A stretch of DNA of 64,000 nt from Chryseobacterium cucumeris (GTDB taxonomy: Bacteria; Bacteroidota; Bacteroidia; Flavobacteriales; Weeksellaceae), in the NCBI RefSeq assembly GCF_001593385.1, contig NZ_LUVZ01000001.1, positions 1,054,001-1,118,000 on the forward strand, read 5' to 3'. The position numbers were made by a program, and so were the translations under genes. Below are positions 34,497-43,262 of the stretch, piece after piece. Under the pieces are notes generated by a model. It was not told the origin of the DNA. It saw only the letters and a list, made by a program, of their open reading frames with translations, and ran no database searches. Each line of letters opens with the position of its first letter. Positions within the stretch are counted from its first letter, which is position 1.

Positions 34497-34787
34497 TTAA
34501 TATATTTTAAATCCTTTATAAACTTCTGCAGAACTTTCCATAATTTTGGAAGCATCCTTACGGAAATCCAAAAGGTGATCCTGACCGTTATGCCTGTTAT
34601 GATGTTCTACACTTTCCCAAAGCTCGATCAGGAAGAAAGTTCCTTTATTATCTTTATCTTCAATAAGATCGTACTGCAGACAGCCTTCTTCTTTTCTTGT
34701 TTCTTTCACAAGGTTCTGAAACAGCTCTACAGCGTCCATCAGATAATTTTCATTAAACTTAAAAAGTGCAATGATATGTAAATTCAT
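34497..34787 (-). CDS. Antibiotic biosynthesis monooxygenase (ABM) domain protein
   Basis: A 96-residue single-domain ABM/YgiN-type protein, probably a dimeric ferredoxin-like fold. Typical features: FQNLVKETRKEEGCLQYDLIEDKDNKGTFFLIELWESVEHHNRHNGQDHLLDF. Family members include quinol monooxygenases and haem-degrading IsdG-like enzymes. It stands alone; the proximity to the haem locus (2 kb) might be coincidence. Promoter not identified. Confidence 0.85.
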   Translation of the reverse strand: MNLHIIALFKFNENYLMDAVELFQNLVKETRKEEGCLQYDLIEDKDNKGTFFLIELWESVEHHNRHNGQDHLLDFRKDASKIMESSAEVYKGFKIY

Positions 34788-34875
34788 GTTCTAATATTTA
34801 GTGATGTAAAAGTAAAATATTTTCAAAACCAAATATCTTTTTAGCCCTTTTATTTTTCCACACCAAGTGTAATTT

Positions 34876-35763
34876 TTAATTAAAAACTGATTTATAAATA
34901 GTTATAGAACTCATCACAATCACCAGAGTTCCGATAATCACAAACATTTTCTTCACAGGAAGCCTGGCAGTAAGCATTGCTGAAAAAGGAGCGGTCACAA
35001 TTCCTCCGATCAAAAGCCCGAGAATGATATTCCAGTGCTGGATTCCCAGGGTAAAGAAAAAGGTAACGGCAGCCGTGATGGTAAGAATAAATTTGGCCAC
35101 TGTAGAGCTTCCTACGGCAAATCTTGGAGTGAAAGCATTTTTAATCAATGTTCCGGTTACCAAAGGTCCCCAGCCTCCTCCTGCAAAGGAATCTATAAAG
35201 CCTCCTATCACACCCAGCCTGGTCAGATTGGTTTTTCTTTTCAGGGCTTTGCTTTGTTTTTCTTTAAATGCATTTGATAGAATCTGGAATCCGAGGTATA
35301 AAGTGTAAAAAGCAATGAGTGTTTTCGTGATCTTCGCATAATACTCTCCCAGATAAGTAAGACATACTGCACCAATAACAGCACCAATAACAGCCGGAAT
35401 GGCGAGCTTTTTCACAAGACTTTTGCTTACATTTTTCAATTTAATGTGGCTGAGACTTCCTGCGGCGGTGGTAAAACTTTCCGCAGAATGAATACTTGCG
35501 CTTACAATATGTGGTGGAATATTGAGCAGCATAAGGGTTGTAGTACAAATAACACCATATCCCATTCCCATGGAACCTGCAACAATTTCAGCAAAAACAC
35601 CTACCAGAAGCATCCAGTAAAAAATATAATTATCTTTTGCCAGAATGGTCTGCAGTTCTTCCAGATATCCGAGTTCGTACATGGAAAAAACAGCAATGGA
35701 TATAATAGCAGCTGTCACCAAAAGGACATTCAACCTTACCTGAATTTTTCTTGAAATCACCAT
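34876..35763 (-). CDS. TSUP-family (TauE/SafE) anion transporter
   Basis: A 295-residue membrane protein with about eight helices and the duplicated TSUP pattern: VGVFAEIVAGSMGMGYGVICTT near 55 and GVIGGFIDSFAGGGWGPLVTGTLI near 185. Members move sulfite, sulfonates or other sulfur compounds. It starts 1 bp after the stop of the 63-residue ORF and follows an Rrf2 regulator gene in the same direction, so sulfur metabolism regulation is plausible. Confidence 0.9.
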   Translation of the reverse strand: MVISRKIQVRLNVLLVTAAIISIAVFSMYELGYLEELQTILAKDNYIFYWMLLVGVFAEIVAGSMGMGYGVICTTTLMLLNIPPHIVSASIHSAESFTTAAGSLSHIKLKNVSKSLVKKLAIPAVIGAVIGAVCLTYLGEYYAKITKTLIAFYTLYLGFQILSNAFKEKQSKALKRKTNLTRLGVIGGFIDSFAGGGWGPLVTGTLIKNAFTPRFAVGSSTVAKFILTITAAVTFFFTLGIQHWNIILGLLIGGIVTAPFSAMLTARLPVKKMFVIIGTLVIVMSSITIYKSVFN

Positions 35764-35764
35764 A

Positions 35765-35956
35765 TTACAAGTGTTTTAATCCATACTCCTTCAGCATCGG
35801 GGCGTCATTGACAACTGAGGCATTTAAAGTTGGGATGTTCTCTGTAGTTCTGTGCGAGGAAATATTTCCGGATATAATACATGCAGCCACGGAATGCACG
35901 GCGGTAATAGAGGGCGTAAGCTTTTGTAATTCGGTTACCTCTTCTTTTGAAATCAT
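35765..35956 (-). CDS. Small protein of unknown function upstream of the TSUP gene
   Basis: A 63-residue ORF (MISKEEVTELQKLTPSI... ending KEYGLKHL) that ends 1 bp before the TSUP start, in the same direction and after the Rrf2 gene. No signal peptide or known motif; it has one Cys. The tight junction argues for a real gene. It may also be a remnant of a longer protein, since it lacks a recognisable domain. Confidence 0.5.
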   Translation of the reverse strand: MISKEEVTELQKLTPSITAVHSVAACIISGNISSHRTTENIPTLNASVVNDAPMLKEYGLKHL

Positions 35957-36044
35957 AGTTTATTCATTTGAAGTAGTGCAAATATCTGATAAAATATTTA
36001 TCCTACAAAACAAGTAGACTATTAATTCAAAAAAAAGGATCAGG

Positions 36045-36452
36045 TTAATCTACCAGATCCATTAAAGTTTTACTTTCCAGAATATTCAGAGAGGCATCGC
36101 GAACTTCTATCAGGACATCATGAAGCCCGCAGTGATCTTCATTGCAGTCATCACATTTTTCATAAAAATTGAGACTTACACAGGGAAGCATTGCAATAGG
36201 GCCGTTTACAAGACGGATGATCTTTGCCAGTTTCACATTTTCCGGACTTTCTTTGAAAAAGTATCCTCCACCCTTTCCTTTTTTACTGTCGAGAATTTCC
36301 GCTTTTTTCAGTTCAAGAAGGATGTTTTCCAAAAACTTTAAAGGAATCTTTTTATGTTCCGCAATTTCAGAAATAAGAATCGGACCTTCATTTCTTTTTT
36401 CTACAAGATATGAAAGCGCCTTAAACGCATATTGAGATTTTTTTGAAAGCAT
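36045..36452 (-). CDS. Rrf2-family transcriptional regulator
   Basis: A 135-residue Rrf2 regulator. N-terminal winged helix: SKKSQYAFKALSYLVEKRNEGP and KKIPLKFLENILLELKKAEILDSKKGKGGGYFF. Cys91, Cys100, Cys103 and Cys108 form a cluster in the usual [Fe-S]/thiol sensing region of IscR/NsrR-type proteins. Downstream genes are the 63-residue ORF and a TSUP transporter, so it may sense sulfur or Fe-S status and regulate these. Confidence 0.9.
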   Translation of the reverse strand: MLSKKSQYAFKALSYLVEKRNEGPILISEIAEHKKIPLKFLENILLELKKAEILDSKKGKGGGYFFKESPENVKLAKIIRLVNGPIAMLPCVSLNFYEKCDDCNEDHCGLHDVLIEVRDASLNILESKTLMDLVD

Positions 36453-36524
36453 TAGAGCAAAAATACGAAAATTGTTTAATATTTGAAAAAACCTGAAAAC
36501 AGGAATAATAAACGAATAAAAAGG

Positions 36525-36551
36525 TAAGTTTGTCTATCCGTAATTTTACGG
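36525..36551 (+). promoter_or_regulatory. Promoter element and small palindrome upstream of the DUF4268 gene
   Basis: TAAGTTTG (36525-36532) fits TAnnTTTG. Five bases on, CCGTAATTTTACGG (36538-36551) is a palindrome with 6-bp arms, positioned at the start of the transcript. Confidence 0.45.
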
Positions 36552-36603
36552 TTTTAGGTACCACACTTTTGCCTTTCTCCTATTAAATCATTATGTTTGC
36601 GCT

Positions 36604-37032
36604 ATGTTCAGTAAACAAGAGGCACAGCAATTAAAAAAGGAATTTTGGACAGCTTTTGGAAGATCATTTCCCAGAAAATGGATTCTTTATGATACCAAAA
36701 TCAAGGACATGGCATTTAAATTTTCTGCCGACAACAAAAAAGCAGAAGTTTCTCTGGATATCGAAATGAAAGATGAAATCTTCCGAAACGCTTATTACGA
36801 GAAGATCTGGTCTTTGGAAGATATTTTAAAAGATTTTATTGGAGATTTTCAGAAAGAAGAATATTTCACCCTTGAAAACGGTAAGGTCATCAGCAGGATA
36901 TGGGTTGAAAAACATAATGTTTCTATTTTTAACAAAAACACCTGGCAAGAAATTTTTGAATTCTTTGTGGACAAAATGGACGGTTTTGAAAGGTTTTACT
37001 ACGAATATGAGGATTTTATAAAGGATATATAG
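36604..37032 (+). CDS. DUF4268-domain protein
   Basis: A 142-residue protein consisting of a DUF4268 domain: KQEAQQLKKEFWTAFGRSFPRKWILYDTKIKDMAFKF at the start, then AEVSLDIEMKD and KISRIWVEKHNVSIFNKNTWQEIFEFFVDKMDGFERFYY. The domain has been proposed to be PD-(D/E)XK nuclease-related in larger proteins; alone its role is unknown. It is the first of three same-strand orphan genes (also 37143-37781 and 37817-38635). Confidence 0.8.
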   Translation: MFSKQEAQQLKKEFWTAFGRSFPRKWILYDTKIKDMAFKFSADNKKAEVSLDIEMKDEIFRNAYYEKIWSLEDILKDFIGDFQKEEYFTLENGKVISRIWVEKHNVSIFNKNTWQEIFEFFVDKMDGFERFYYEYEDFIKDI

Positions 37033-37088
37033 AATACTTACGAAATAAATACTACTTTACACTTCAGGTTAAGATAAAAAAGAAAACT

Positions 37089-37096
37089 TATCTTTG
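37089..37096 (+). promoter_or_regulatory. -7 promoter element
   Basis: TATCTTTG matches TAnnTTTG and lies 46 bp before the start of the gene at 37143. Confidence 0.5.
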
Positions 37097-37142
37097 CCCT
37101 ACCACTTAAACTAATAGATGAAACAAACTAACATGATTAAAA

Positions 37143-37781
37143 ATGAGAAAAGTGTACAAAAACATTTTTGGAGAGATCATCTCCAAAAGTAATGCTGTGA
37201 AGCTGAGCGAATATCATCTGTATTATTATGAGGAAGGTTCCGATTTCCTGAAAGAAATTGAATTTATTAACGAAGACAGTGTTTATAACATCAATTATTT
37301 TTTAAGTGACGAAGAAGACGAAACTCAGGTAGTCAATTATCTTAAAGAAAAGTCTGACTTTTTTGATATTGAAAAAAAAGAAACCACCGAGGGCTTTATT
37401 ATTTCTACCAATAAATTGTATTCCTTATCCGTAGATGAACTGCCTTTAATTTCTAAAACTGTTTTTAAAACAGAAGATCCTGAAAATTTTATCTGTTCAC
37501 AGGTTATCGATAACGAAACCCATCAACCACAGCTTGAAAGAACCATAAAATGCTGGTATACCAACGACGAAAGCGGTGAAAAATATGCTGCCATAGAATG
37601 CAGCTATCAGGAAGACGGAAAACTGGAACTGGCTGTAGATAAAACACCCGACCCGGACAATGAAGAAAACTGGATTCATTATGATTATGACACTTTCCAC
37701 AACCTTCAGGCACAGATCCCTAGCGACATCAGCTATTACAAAACAGCTGCCTTACTCCCTAAAGAAACCTATCAGCAGTAA
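37143..37781 (+). CDS. Hypothetical acidic protein
   Basis: A 212-residue soluble protein not recognised. Strongly acidic, rich in Glu, Asp and Tyr (LSEYHLYYYEEGSDFLKEIEF; DEEDETQVVNYLKEKSDFF; ECSYQEDGKLELAVDKTPDPDNEENW). No signal or membrane segment. It is 35 bp upstream of the DUF2314-ankyrin gene and probably co-transcribed with it. Its second half reads like the scaffold of beta-sheet immunity-type proteins, but this is impression only. Confidence 0.65.
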   Translation: MRKVYKNIFGEIISKSNAVKLSEYHLYYYEEGSDFLKEIEFINEDSVYNINYFLSDEEDETQVVNYLKEKSDFFDIEKKETTEGFIISTNKLYSLSVDELPLISKTVFKTEDPENFICSQVIDNETHQPQLERTIKCWYTNDESGEKYAAIECSYQEDGKLELAVDKTPDPDNEENWIHYDYDTFHNLQAQIPSDISYYKTAALLPKETYQQ

Positions 37782-37816
37782 TCTATATTCTTTAACACAC
37801 CACACCTAATTATTAA

Positions 37817-38635
37817 ATGGAAGAGAATCCCATCTTTTTTGCAGACGGAAATGATCCGGAAATGATTAAAGCTTACAGAAAAGCTCAGGAAACCTTTAAG
37901 TATTTCTGGCGCGAACAGTCCTGGGAATACAGAAGAATCATTCCCGGACTTAATGTATCGTGCGTTAAAACGGCTTTTGAAGAACAGGATGAAGAAACCG
38001 GAGAAAGCCTGGTAGAACATATGTGGATTAATGAAATATTCTTTGACGGAGATCACGTGAGAGGATATTTGATTAATGAACCTAACAGCCTTAAGAGCAT
38101 CCAGGTGGGTGATTATGTGGAAATCCCTTTAAGCAATATCAGCGACTGGCTTTTTGCCATCACTCCGAGTGTACAAAAACCCAAGGGACTTTCCAAGCTA
38201 TTTTCATCATCATCTTCTCCACTTCCGAAAGCTTACGGAGGGTTTACCATCCAGAAAATGCGTGCTGACATGTCTGATGCAGAAAGAAAAGAACACGATA
38301 ATGCCTGGCAGCTGGATTTCGGAGACTTTAATGATATCCTCGTTGTGAATAACCAGAAAGAAAATCCGGAAAATCTTATTGAACATCCGATGAGTAAAAA
38401 TATGAAGGAAGAATTTGCAAAGTTTTTACAACAATATCCGGATGAACTTACCCAAACCGATGAAGACGGACTGACGCTTCTTCACAAAGAAACCATTGCC
38501 GGGAATCTAACCACTGTAAAAGTTGCTTTAGAAGCCGGAGCGGATAAAAATATCCAGTCTAAAAAAGGAAAAACAGCTTTGGATTATGCAAAACAGCTGA
38601 ACTGGGAACACCTTATTCCTGTATTGGAAGGGTAA
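37817..38635 (+). CDS. DUF2314 and ankyrin-repeat protein
   Basis: A 272-residue soluble protein with two modules. Residues about 10-125 form a DUF2314 domain (AQETFKYFWREQSWEYRRI..., EHMWINEIFFDGDHVRGYLINEP, VQVGDYVEIPLSNISDWLF). Residues about 210-272 hold ankyrin repeats (DEDGLTLLHKETIAGNLTTVKVALEAGADKNIQSKKGKTALDYAKQL). Ankyrin-DUF2314 combinations are frequent in toxin-immunity neighbourhoods, but no toxin is seen here. A terminator shared with gldG follows. Confidence 0.82.
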   Translation: MEENPIFFADGNDPEMIKAYRKAQETFKYFWREQSWEYRRIIPGLNVSCVKTAFEEQDEETGESLVEHMWINEIFFDGDHVRGYLINEPNSLKSIQVGDYVEIPLSNISDWLFAITPSVQKPKGLSKLFSSSSSPLPKAYGGFTIQKMRADMSDAERKEHDNAWQLDFGDFNDILVVNNQKENPENLIEHPMSKNMKEEFAKFLQQYPDELTQTDEDGLTLLHKETIAGNLTTVKVALEAGADKNIQSKKGKTALDYAKQLNWEHLIPVLEG

Positions 38636-38682
38636 ATTATTAATTAAGATGGTTACAACTCAATAATAAAGTTGTCAAAATA

Positions 38683-38715
38683 AAAATTCCGGAAGAAAAT
38701 CTTCCGGAATTTTTT
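38683..38715. terminator. Intrinsic terminator between DUF2314-ankyrin and gldG genes
   Basis: AAAATTCCGGAAG pairs with CTTCCGGAATTTT around a 5-nt loop, with a T run on the plus strand; convergent genes lie on both sides. Confidence 0.8.
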
Positions 38716-38720
38716 ATGTT

Positions 38721-40391
38721 TTATCCAAATTTCTTTTTCCTTAGCCAGAAAAACAGTCCTCCGATAAGACCAATAATAGCTAGTGGAAGCAGTAAATTGA
38801 TCCACTGCCAGCTCGATTTCTCTTCAGTGATTCTTTGCCTGTCGAGAAGTCTTTCTTCAATATTTCTGTTTCTCAGTTCCATCAGATTGCTGTCATCAAG
38901 AAGATAATCTAAAGCATTTCTCAGAAACTGTTCGTTTCCAAACTGTTCGTTCGTTAACAGATCTACCCCTAATGGAAGTGGTTTTCCTTTGATTACTTTG
39001 TTCCTTCCTACATCTCCGTCTGCAATCACGATCATTTTGTTTTCCGGGCTGGAGGTTTTGAATCCAGGGTACGATTTTCTCTCAATTCTCGATGCATAGG
39101 CAGAATTGAATTTTCCTTCCAATGCAACAGCGAAGATCTTCGGTGTACTTGGTTTCTCCATTTGTCCAAGACTGTCTACGCTTGCAATTTCCTTCAGATC
39201 CACATAATTAGGAACCTGTTTCAATAAAGTTCTTTCACTCGATTCGAAAAGGACTTTTGTTTTGATATTCTTTCTTCCTCCTAAAGTATCAATAGAAGTC
39301 GGGAATTCAAATTTTACAGGGTTGATATTCTTTGTAACCGGATTATTATTTTCGGCAATTCCAAGCGGATAATAAGGCCAGGGTAAGCTTGTGTACTGAG
39401 GATTTCCACTCACTTCTCCTGTAACCAGCCTTAACAGGGCAAACTTTTTAACGTCTTTTACCAACGCTGGATTGATTCTCAGTCCGTAATTAAAAAAGAA
39501 GTCTGTCATATTGATATCGACAGGGAAAGGCATTACTTTTTTGGATCTTGTTAACGTATCCATTTCAGCATTTACGGCATCAATCATCCAAAGGGTTTTC
39601 CCTCCGTTCATGATGTACTGGTCCAGAATTACTTTTTCATTATCTGTAAAAGCTTTTCTTGGTTTTGCAATCACCAAAGCACTCATCTGCTTTAATAGCG
39701 GAACATCTTCCAGTGAAAGTTCAGTCTGATTTTTAGGAATGATAGGTCCTGCATCATAGTTTTCCATTGCCAATTGTACAAATCCCTGGAATTCATCCGG
39801 ATTCAATTCATCGTGGTTGACAAGAATCCCGATTTTCTTTCTCTTGGCAGCTGCAATATTTTTAATATTGGAAACAAGATTGTACTCCAGTCCTTCAATC
39901 GATCTTGTCAGCTGCTGATCGGCATCAATTCCGGCCTGCTGAACCACTAAAGGAATAGAAACCCCGTCATTTCCATATTTAATCACAGCGTAAGGGAAAA
40001 GCGTGATCTGTGAGATTTTCCCGTCTTTTACATCCGGAAGAATAGACGGCTGCATTCCCATGGCCATCAAAGTGTCCTGAGACATTTTTGTTTTAATCGG
40101 ATCGATGAATTTAAAATCAATCTTCGGATTAATTTTTCTGAATTCTTCCAGCATGAATTTCGTTTCGCTTTGCAGCTGTTTGAAACTTGCCGGAAAGTCT
40201 CCTTCCAGATACACTTCAACCGTCAGAGGCTTTTTAACAGACTCCAGTACTTTGATGGTGTTATCAGAAAGGGTATATCTTTTTTCTTTTGTTAAGTCTA
40301 ATCTGATTCCCGAATAGGTCAGGATAATAACCAAAGGAACAATTGCAATTAAGGAAATTCCCAGTGGAGATTTAGCATTGAACTTCTTCAT
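38721..40391 (-). CDS. gldG: Gliding motility ABC transporter component GldG
   Basis: Substrate-binding-like subunit of the GldAFG ABC transporter, required for gliding in Flavobacterium johnsoniae. The 556-residue protein has a membrane segment at about 11-28, a large extracytoplasmic domain (KRYTLSDNTIKVLESVKKPLTVEVYLEGDFP; LWMIDAVNAEMD), and a C-terminal helix with RKKKFG. It begins 4 bp downstream of gldF. GldA is not adjacent, as is usual in flavobacteria. Confidence 0.9.
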   Translation of the reverse strand: MKKFNAKSPLGISLIAIVPLVIILTYSGIRLDLTKEKRYTLSDNTIKVLESVKKPLTVEVYLEGDFPASFKQLQSETKFMLEEFRKINPKIDFKFIDPIKTKMSQDTLMAMGMQPSILPDVKDGKISQITLFPYAVIKYGNDGVSIPLVVQQAGIDADQQLTRSIEGLEYNLVSNIKNIAAAKRKKIGILVNHDELNPDEFQGFVQLAMENYDAGPIIPKNQTELSLEDVPLLKQMSALVIAKPRKAFTDNEKVILDQYIMNGGKTLWMIDAVNAEMDTLTRSKKVMPFPVDINMTDFFFNYGLRINPALVKDVKKFALLRLVTGEVSGNPQYTSLPWPYYPLGIAENNNPVTKNINPVKFEFPTSIDTLGGRKNIKTKVLFESSERTLLKQVPNYVDLKEIASVDSLGQMEKPSTPKIFAVALEGKFNSAYASRIERKSYPGFKTSSPENKMIVIADGDVGRNKVIKGKPLPLGVDLLTNEQFGNEQFLRNALDYLLDDSNLMELRNRNIEERLLDRQRITEEKSSWQWINLLLPLAIIGLIGGLFFWLRKKKFG

Positions 40392-40395
40392 ACTT

Positions 40396-41124
40396 CTACT
40401 TCTTTTTGTTAATAAAATGATTAGCCAATACTAATGAAGCGCCGATGACAAGTACAAAATATGCCACATCTTTAGCATCAATAAGTCCTCTTGTGAAGCC
40501 TAAGAAATGCTGATAGAAGCCAATATTCTGCAGGATAAAATCTGCACCTCCCAATAGTTTATAGCTCGCCAGCTGCTCGATACCAAAATACATAATGAAA
40601 CACATAAAAACACCCAGCAGATAAGCCATAATCTGATTCTGAGAGAGAGAGGAAGCAAGAATTCCCACTGCTGAAAATGCTGCAATTAAGATAATCAGTC
40701 CGATATAGCTTCCGAAAGTCATTCCCAGATCAATATTTCCTGCAGGAACTCCCAAAACATATACCGTATAAAGATAAATTAATGATGGAATAAGACATAA
40801 AATTCCTACAATCCATACGGAAAGGAATTTACCTGTTACCAGTTCTGAAACTTTTAACGGTTGTGAGAAAAGCCAGTTTAATGTTCCGGTTTGCTGTTCT
40901 TCCGCAAAAGTTTTCATGGAAAGGGCGGGGATGATAAACATTAACAGCCATGGAACCAATACGAAATAGCTCTGCAATGAGGCCATTCCAATCTCAAAAA
41001 TATTAGAATCGTTGTCGAAAAAGAACAGAAAAAGAGTCGCTATCAAACTGAAAGCGGCAATGATCACCCATGCACTCCAGTTTCCAAAGTAACTCCAAAG
41101 TTCTTTCTTTAAAATTGCAATCAT
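40396..41124 (-). CDS. gldF: Gliding motility ABC transporter permease GldF
   Basis: Integral membrane permease of the GldAFG transporter, 242 residues with six helices, of the ABC-2 type. Sequence marks: MIAILKKELWSYFGNWSAWVII at the N-terminus, PALSMKTFAEEQQTGTLNWLFSQPLKVSELVTGKFLSVW in the middle. It precedes gldG by 4 bp. Presence of gldF/gldG agrees with T9SS cargo genes elsewhere in the window. Confidence 0.92.
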   Translation of the reverse strand: MIAILKKELWSYFGNWSAWVIIAAFSLIATLFLFFFDNDSNIFEIGMASLQSYFVLVPWLLMFIIPALSMKTFAEEQQTGTLNWLFSQPLKVSELVTGKFLSVWIVGILCLIPSLIYLYTVYVLGVPAGNIDLGMTFGSYIGLIILIAAFSAVGILASSLSQNQIMAYLLGVFMCFIMYFGIEQLASYKLLGGADFILQNIGFYQHFLGFTRGLIDAKDVAYFVLVIGASLVLANHFINKKK

Positions 41125-41183
41125 AGTTTTTTTGTAAGATGTAAAAAGGATGCATGTTTCAAGACATACGCCCTACTGTACAA

Positions 41184-41735
41184 TTATTTGTTTTTTTTAT
41201 TTTTATTAACCAGTTTCACTGTCATCATAATCAGAAATACAAGAACGAAAAATCCTGCAATTAATTGCCACCAGTATTCGATCACCATTGATTTTAATAT
41301 AACGGTAAATACCACCAGAAACAGAATGAACGTTGCAATTTCATTCGCCTGTCTCAGTTTGATATTGGCAATCGGCAGTGTATCTCCATGTAATTCTTTT
41401 AAATGAAGGACTTTTTTCCAGCACCAGTAATGGTAGATGGCAAGCCCGATCAGGAAGGTCAGTTTCAAATGAAACCACGGCATTTTCATCAGCCCGGTAT
41501 TTAAAAAGATCATGACCAATCCGCAAACTGCCATGATTATCCCCGCAGGAACGGTGATAATATTCCACAGCCTTCTGGCCATAAAAGTGTACTGCTCTCT
41601 CAGAATTTTCTTTTTTTCTTCCGGAAATTCATCGGTATCTTTATAGTATACGAAAATCCTCACGAGATAAAAAATTCCCGCAAAGTAGCTTACCATAAAA
41701 ATAATGTGCAGCGCTTTGATTATTGTGTAAAGCAT
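41184..41735 (-). CDS. hemJ: Protoporphyrinogen IX oxidase HemJ
   Basis: Membrane enzyme that oxidises protoporphyrinogen IX to protoporphyrin IX in haem synthesis. The 183-residue protein has about five helices and the HemJ (UPF0093) hallmarks: IIKALHIIFMVSYFAGIFYLVRIFVYY with conserved His, and PWFHLKLTFLIGLAIYHYWCWKKV with conserved His and Lys. It is also described as CopD-like. Stands alone between gldF and kbl. Confidence 0.85.
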   Translation of the reverse strand: MLYTIIKALHIIFMVSYFAGIFYLVRIFVYYKDTDEFPEEKKKILREQYTFMARRLWNIITVPAGIIMAVCGLVMIFLNTGLMKMPWFHLKLTFLIGLAIYHYWCWKKVLHLKELHGDTLPIANIKLRQANEIATFILFLVVFTVILKSMVIEYWWQLIAGFFVLVFLIMMTVKLVNKNKKNK

Positions 41736-41829
41736 TCAGAAAAAATTAACAGCAAAGATAAGCTTATTATATAATTGTTAAAAATAAATTTCTTTTGATC
41801 AGGAAAATATAAGTAAAATAGATTTTATA

Positions 41830-41874
41830 TAAAAAATAGTTCGGCTCGGGGCAGCAAAGCTGCCCGAGCCGAAC
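41830..41874 (-). terminator. Strong GC-rich terminator after kbl
   Basis: On the minus strand, GTTCGGCTCGGGCAGC pairs with its inverse (one-base bulge) around TTT at 41839-41874 and is followed by CTATTTTTTATA. It lies 34 bp after the kbl stop and is unusually GC-rich for the region. Confidence 0.85.
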
Positions 41875-41907
41875 ATTATATTTTCATTGCTGTTACTCAT
41901 TCAACGA

Positions 41908-43104
41908 TTAAGAGATCACTCCTAATTCTTTTCCAACCTTTTCAAAAGCAGCAATCGCTTTATCCAAATGTTCTCTGGTGTGAGCAGCTGATAACTGTAC
42001 TCTGATTCTTGCTTTTCCTTTCGGTACCACAGGATAGAAGAATCCGATAACGTAGATGCCTTCATCCATAAGCTTTTCAGCCATTTTCTGAGAAAGTGGT
42101 GCATCGTAAAGCATTACCGGAACAATGGCAGCATCTCCATCAGGAATATCAAAACCTTTTGCTTTCATTTCCGTTCTGAAATATTCTGCATTTTCCATTA
42201 CTTTATCACGGAGAGAAGTATCATCAGAAATCATATCCAATACTTTCAAAGCAGCTCCTACGATACCCGGTGCCAGAGAGTTGGAGAATAAATAAGGCCT
42301 TGAACGCTGTCTCAGCATATCAATGATCTCTTTTTTACCGGAAGTAAATCCTCCTAAAGCTCCTCCTAAAGCTTTTCCTAAAGTAGAAGTAATGATGTCT
42401 ACTCTACCCATTACTTCATTAGCTTCGTGAGTTCCACGACCTGTTTTTCCGATGAAACCTGTTGCGTGAGAATCATCTACCATTACCAAGGCATCATATT
42501 TATCGGCAAGGTCACAAACTCCTTTTAAGTCTGCTACGATACCGTCCATTGAAAATACTCCGTCCGTAACGATGATTTTAAAACGGTGATTTTTTTCAGA
42601 AGCTGCAATCAACTGAGCTTCCAGATCAGCCATATTATTGTTTTTATATCTGTATCTCGCTGCTTTACACAAACGAACACCATCAATGATTGATGCGTGA
42701 TTCAGCTCATCTGAAATAATAGCATCTTCTTCTGTAAACAATGGCTCAAAAACACCTCCGTTGGCATCAAATGCTGCTGCGTAAAGAATAGTATCCTCAA
42801 GACCTAAGAAATCAGCAATTTTTTTCTCCAAATCCTTGTGAATATCCTGTGTTCCGCAGATAAAACGTACAGAAGACATTCCGTATCCGTGAGATTGGAT
42901 CATTTCCTGAGAAGCTTTCATCACTTCCGGATGGTTGGATAATCCCAGATAATTGTTCGCACAGAAGTTCAAAAGCTTTTTTCCGTTCGCTTCTATTTCT
43001 GCGCTCTGCTGAGAAGTGATAATTCTTTCTCTTTTGTAAAGTCCGTCATTCTCAATATTCTGAAGTTCGTTCTGTAAATGTTGAAGGTATTTTTCAGAGA
43101 TCAT
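41908..43104 (-). CDS. kbl: Glycine C-acetyltransferase (2-amino-3-ketobutyrate CoA ligase)
   Basis: PLP enzyme of the alpha-oxoamine synthase family that cleaves 2-amino-3-ketobutyrate with CoA to glycine and acetyl-CoA in threonine breakdown. The 398-residue protein has [16 protein letters not shown] near 46, [33 protein letters not shown], and the PLP lysine in [17 protein letters not shown]. Length and motifs match Kbl rather than BioF. No tdh gene is adjacent. Confidence 0.92.
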   Translation of the reverse strand: MISEKYLQHLQNELQNIENDGLYKRERIITSQQSAEIEANGKKLLNFCANNYLGLSNHPEVMKASQEMIQSHGYGMSSVRFICGTQDIHKDLEKKIADFLGLEDTILYAAAFDANGGVFEPLFTEEDAIISDELNHASIIDGVRLCKAARYRYKNNNMADLEAQLIAASEKNHRFKIIVTDGVFSMDGIVADLKGVCDLADKYDALVMVDDSHATGFIGKTGRGTHEANEVMGRVDIITSTLGKALGGALGGFTSGKKEIIDMLRQRSRPYLFSNSLAPGIVGAALKVLDMISDDTSLRDKVMENAEYFRTEMKAKGFDIPDGDAAIVPVMLYDAPLSQKMAEKLMDEGIYVIGFFYPVVPKGKARIRVQLSAAHTREHLDKAIAAFEKVGKELGVIS

Positions 43105-43238
43105 TTTTAGTAATTTTTTAGATGTGCTAATTTACTAAAAAGGCAGTAAAATAAAACCTTTTATATGCTTAATTCTAAAAAATGAATATAGATTTCAGTT
43201 TTAACATTATTAGTCTATAAATTTAGTAGGATAATATT

Positions 43239-43246
43239 TATATTTG
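43239..43246 (+). promoter_or_regulatory. -7 promoter element for the JmjC-like gene
   Basis: TATATTTG matches TAnnTTTG exactly and lies 16 bp before the ATG at 43263. Confidence 0.5.
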
Positions 43247-43262
43247 TTTAAAATTTTAATGC

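Noticed and set aside
41839..41874. GC-rich hairpin considered as a small RNA or transposon end
   Set aside because: A T run follows it on the minus strand 34 bp after kbl, so a terminator explains it without further assumptions.
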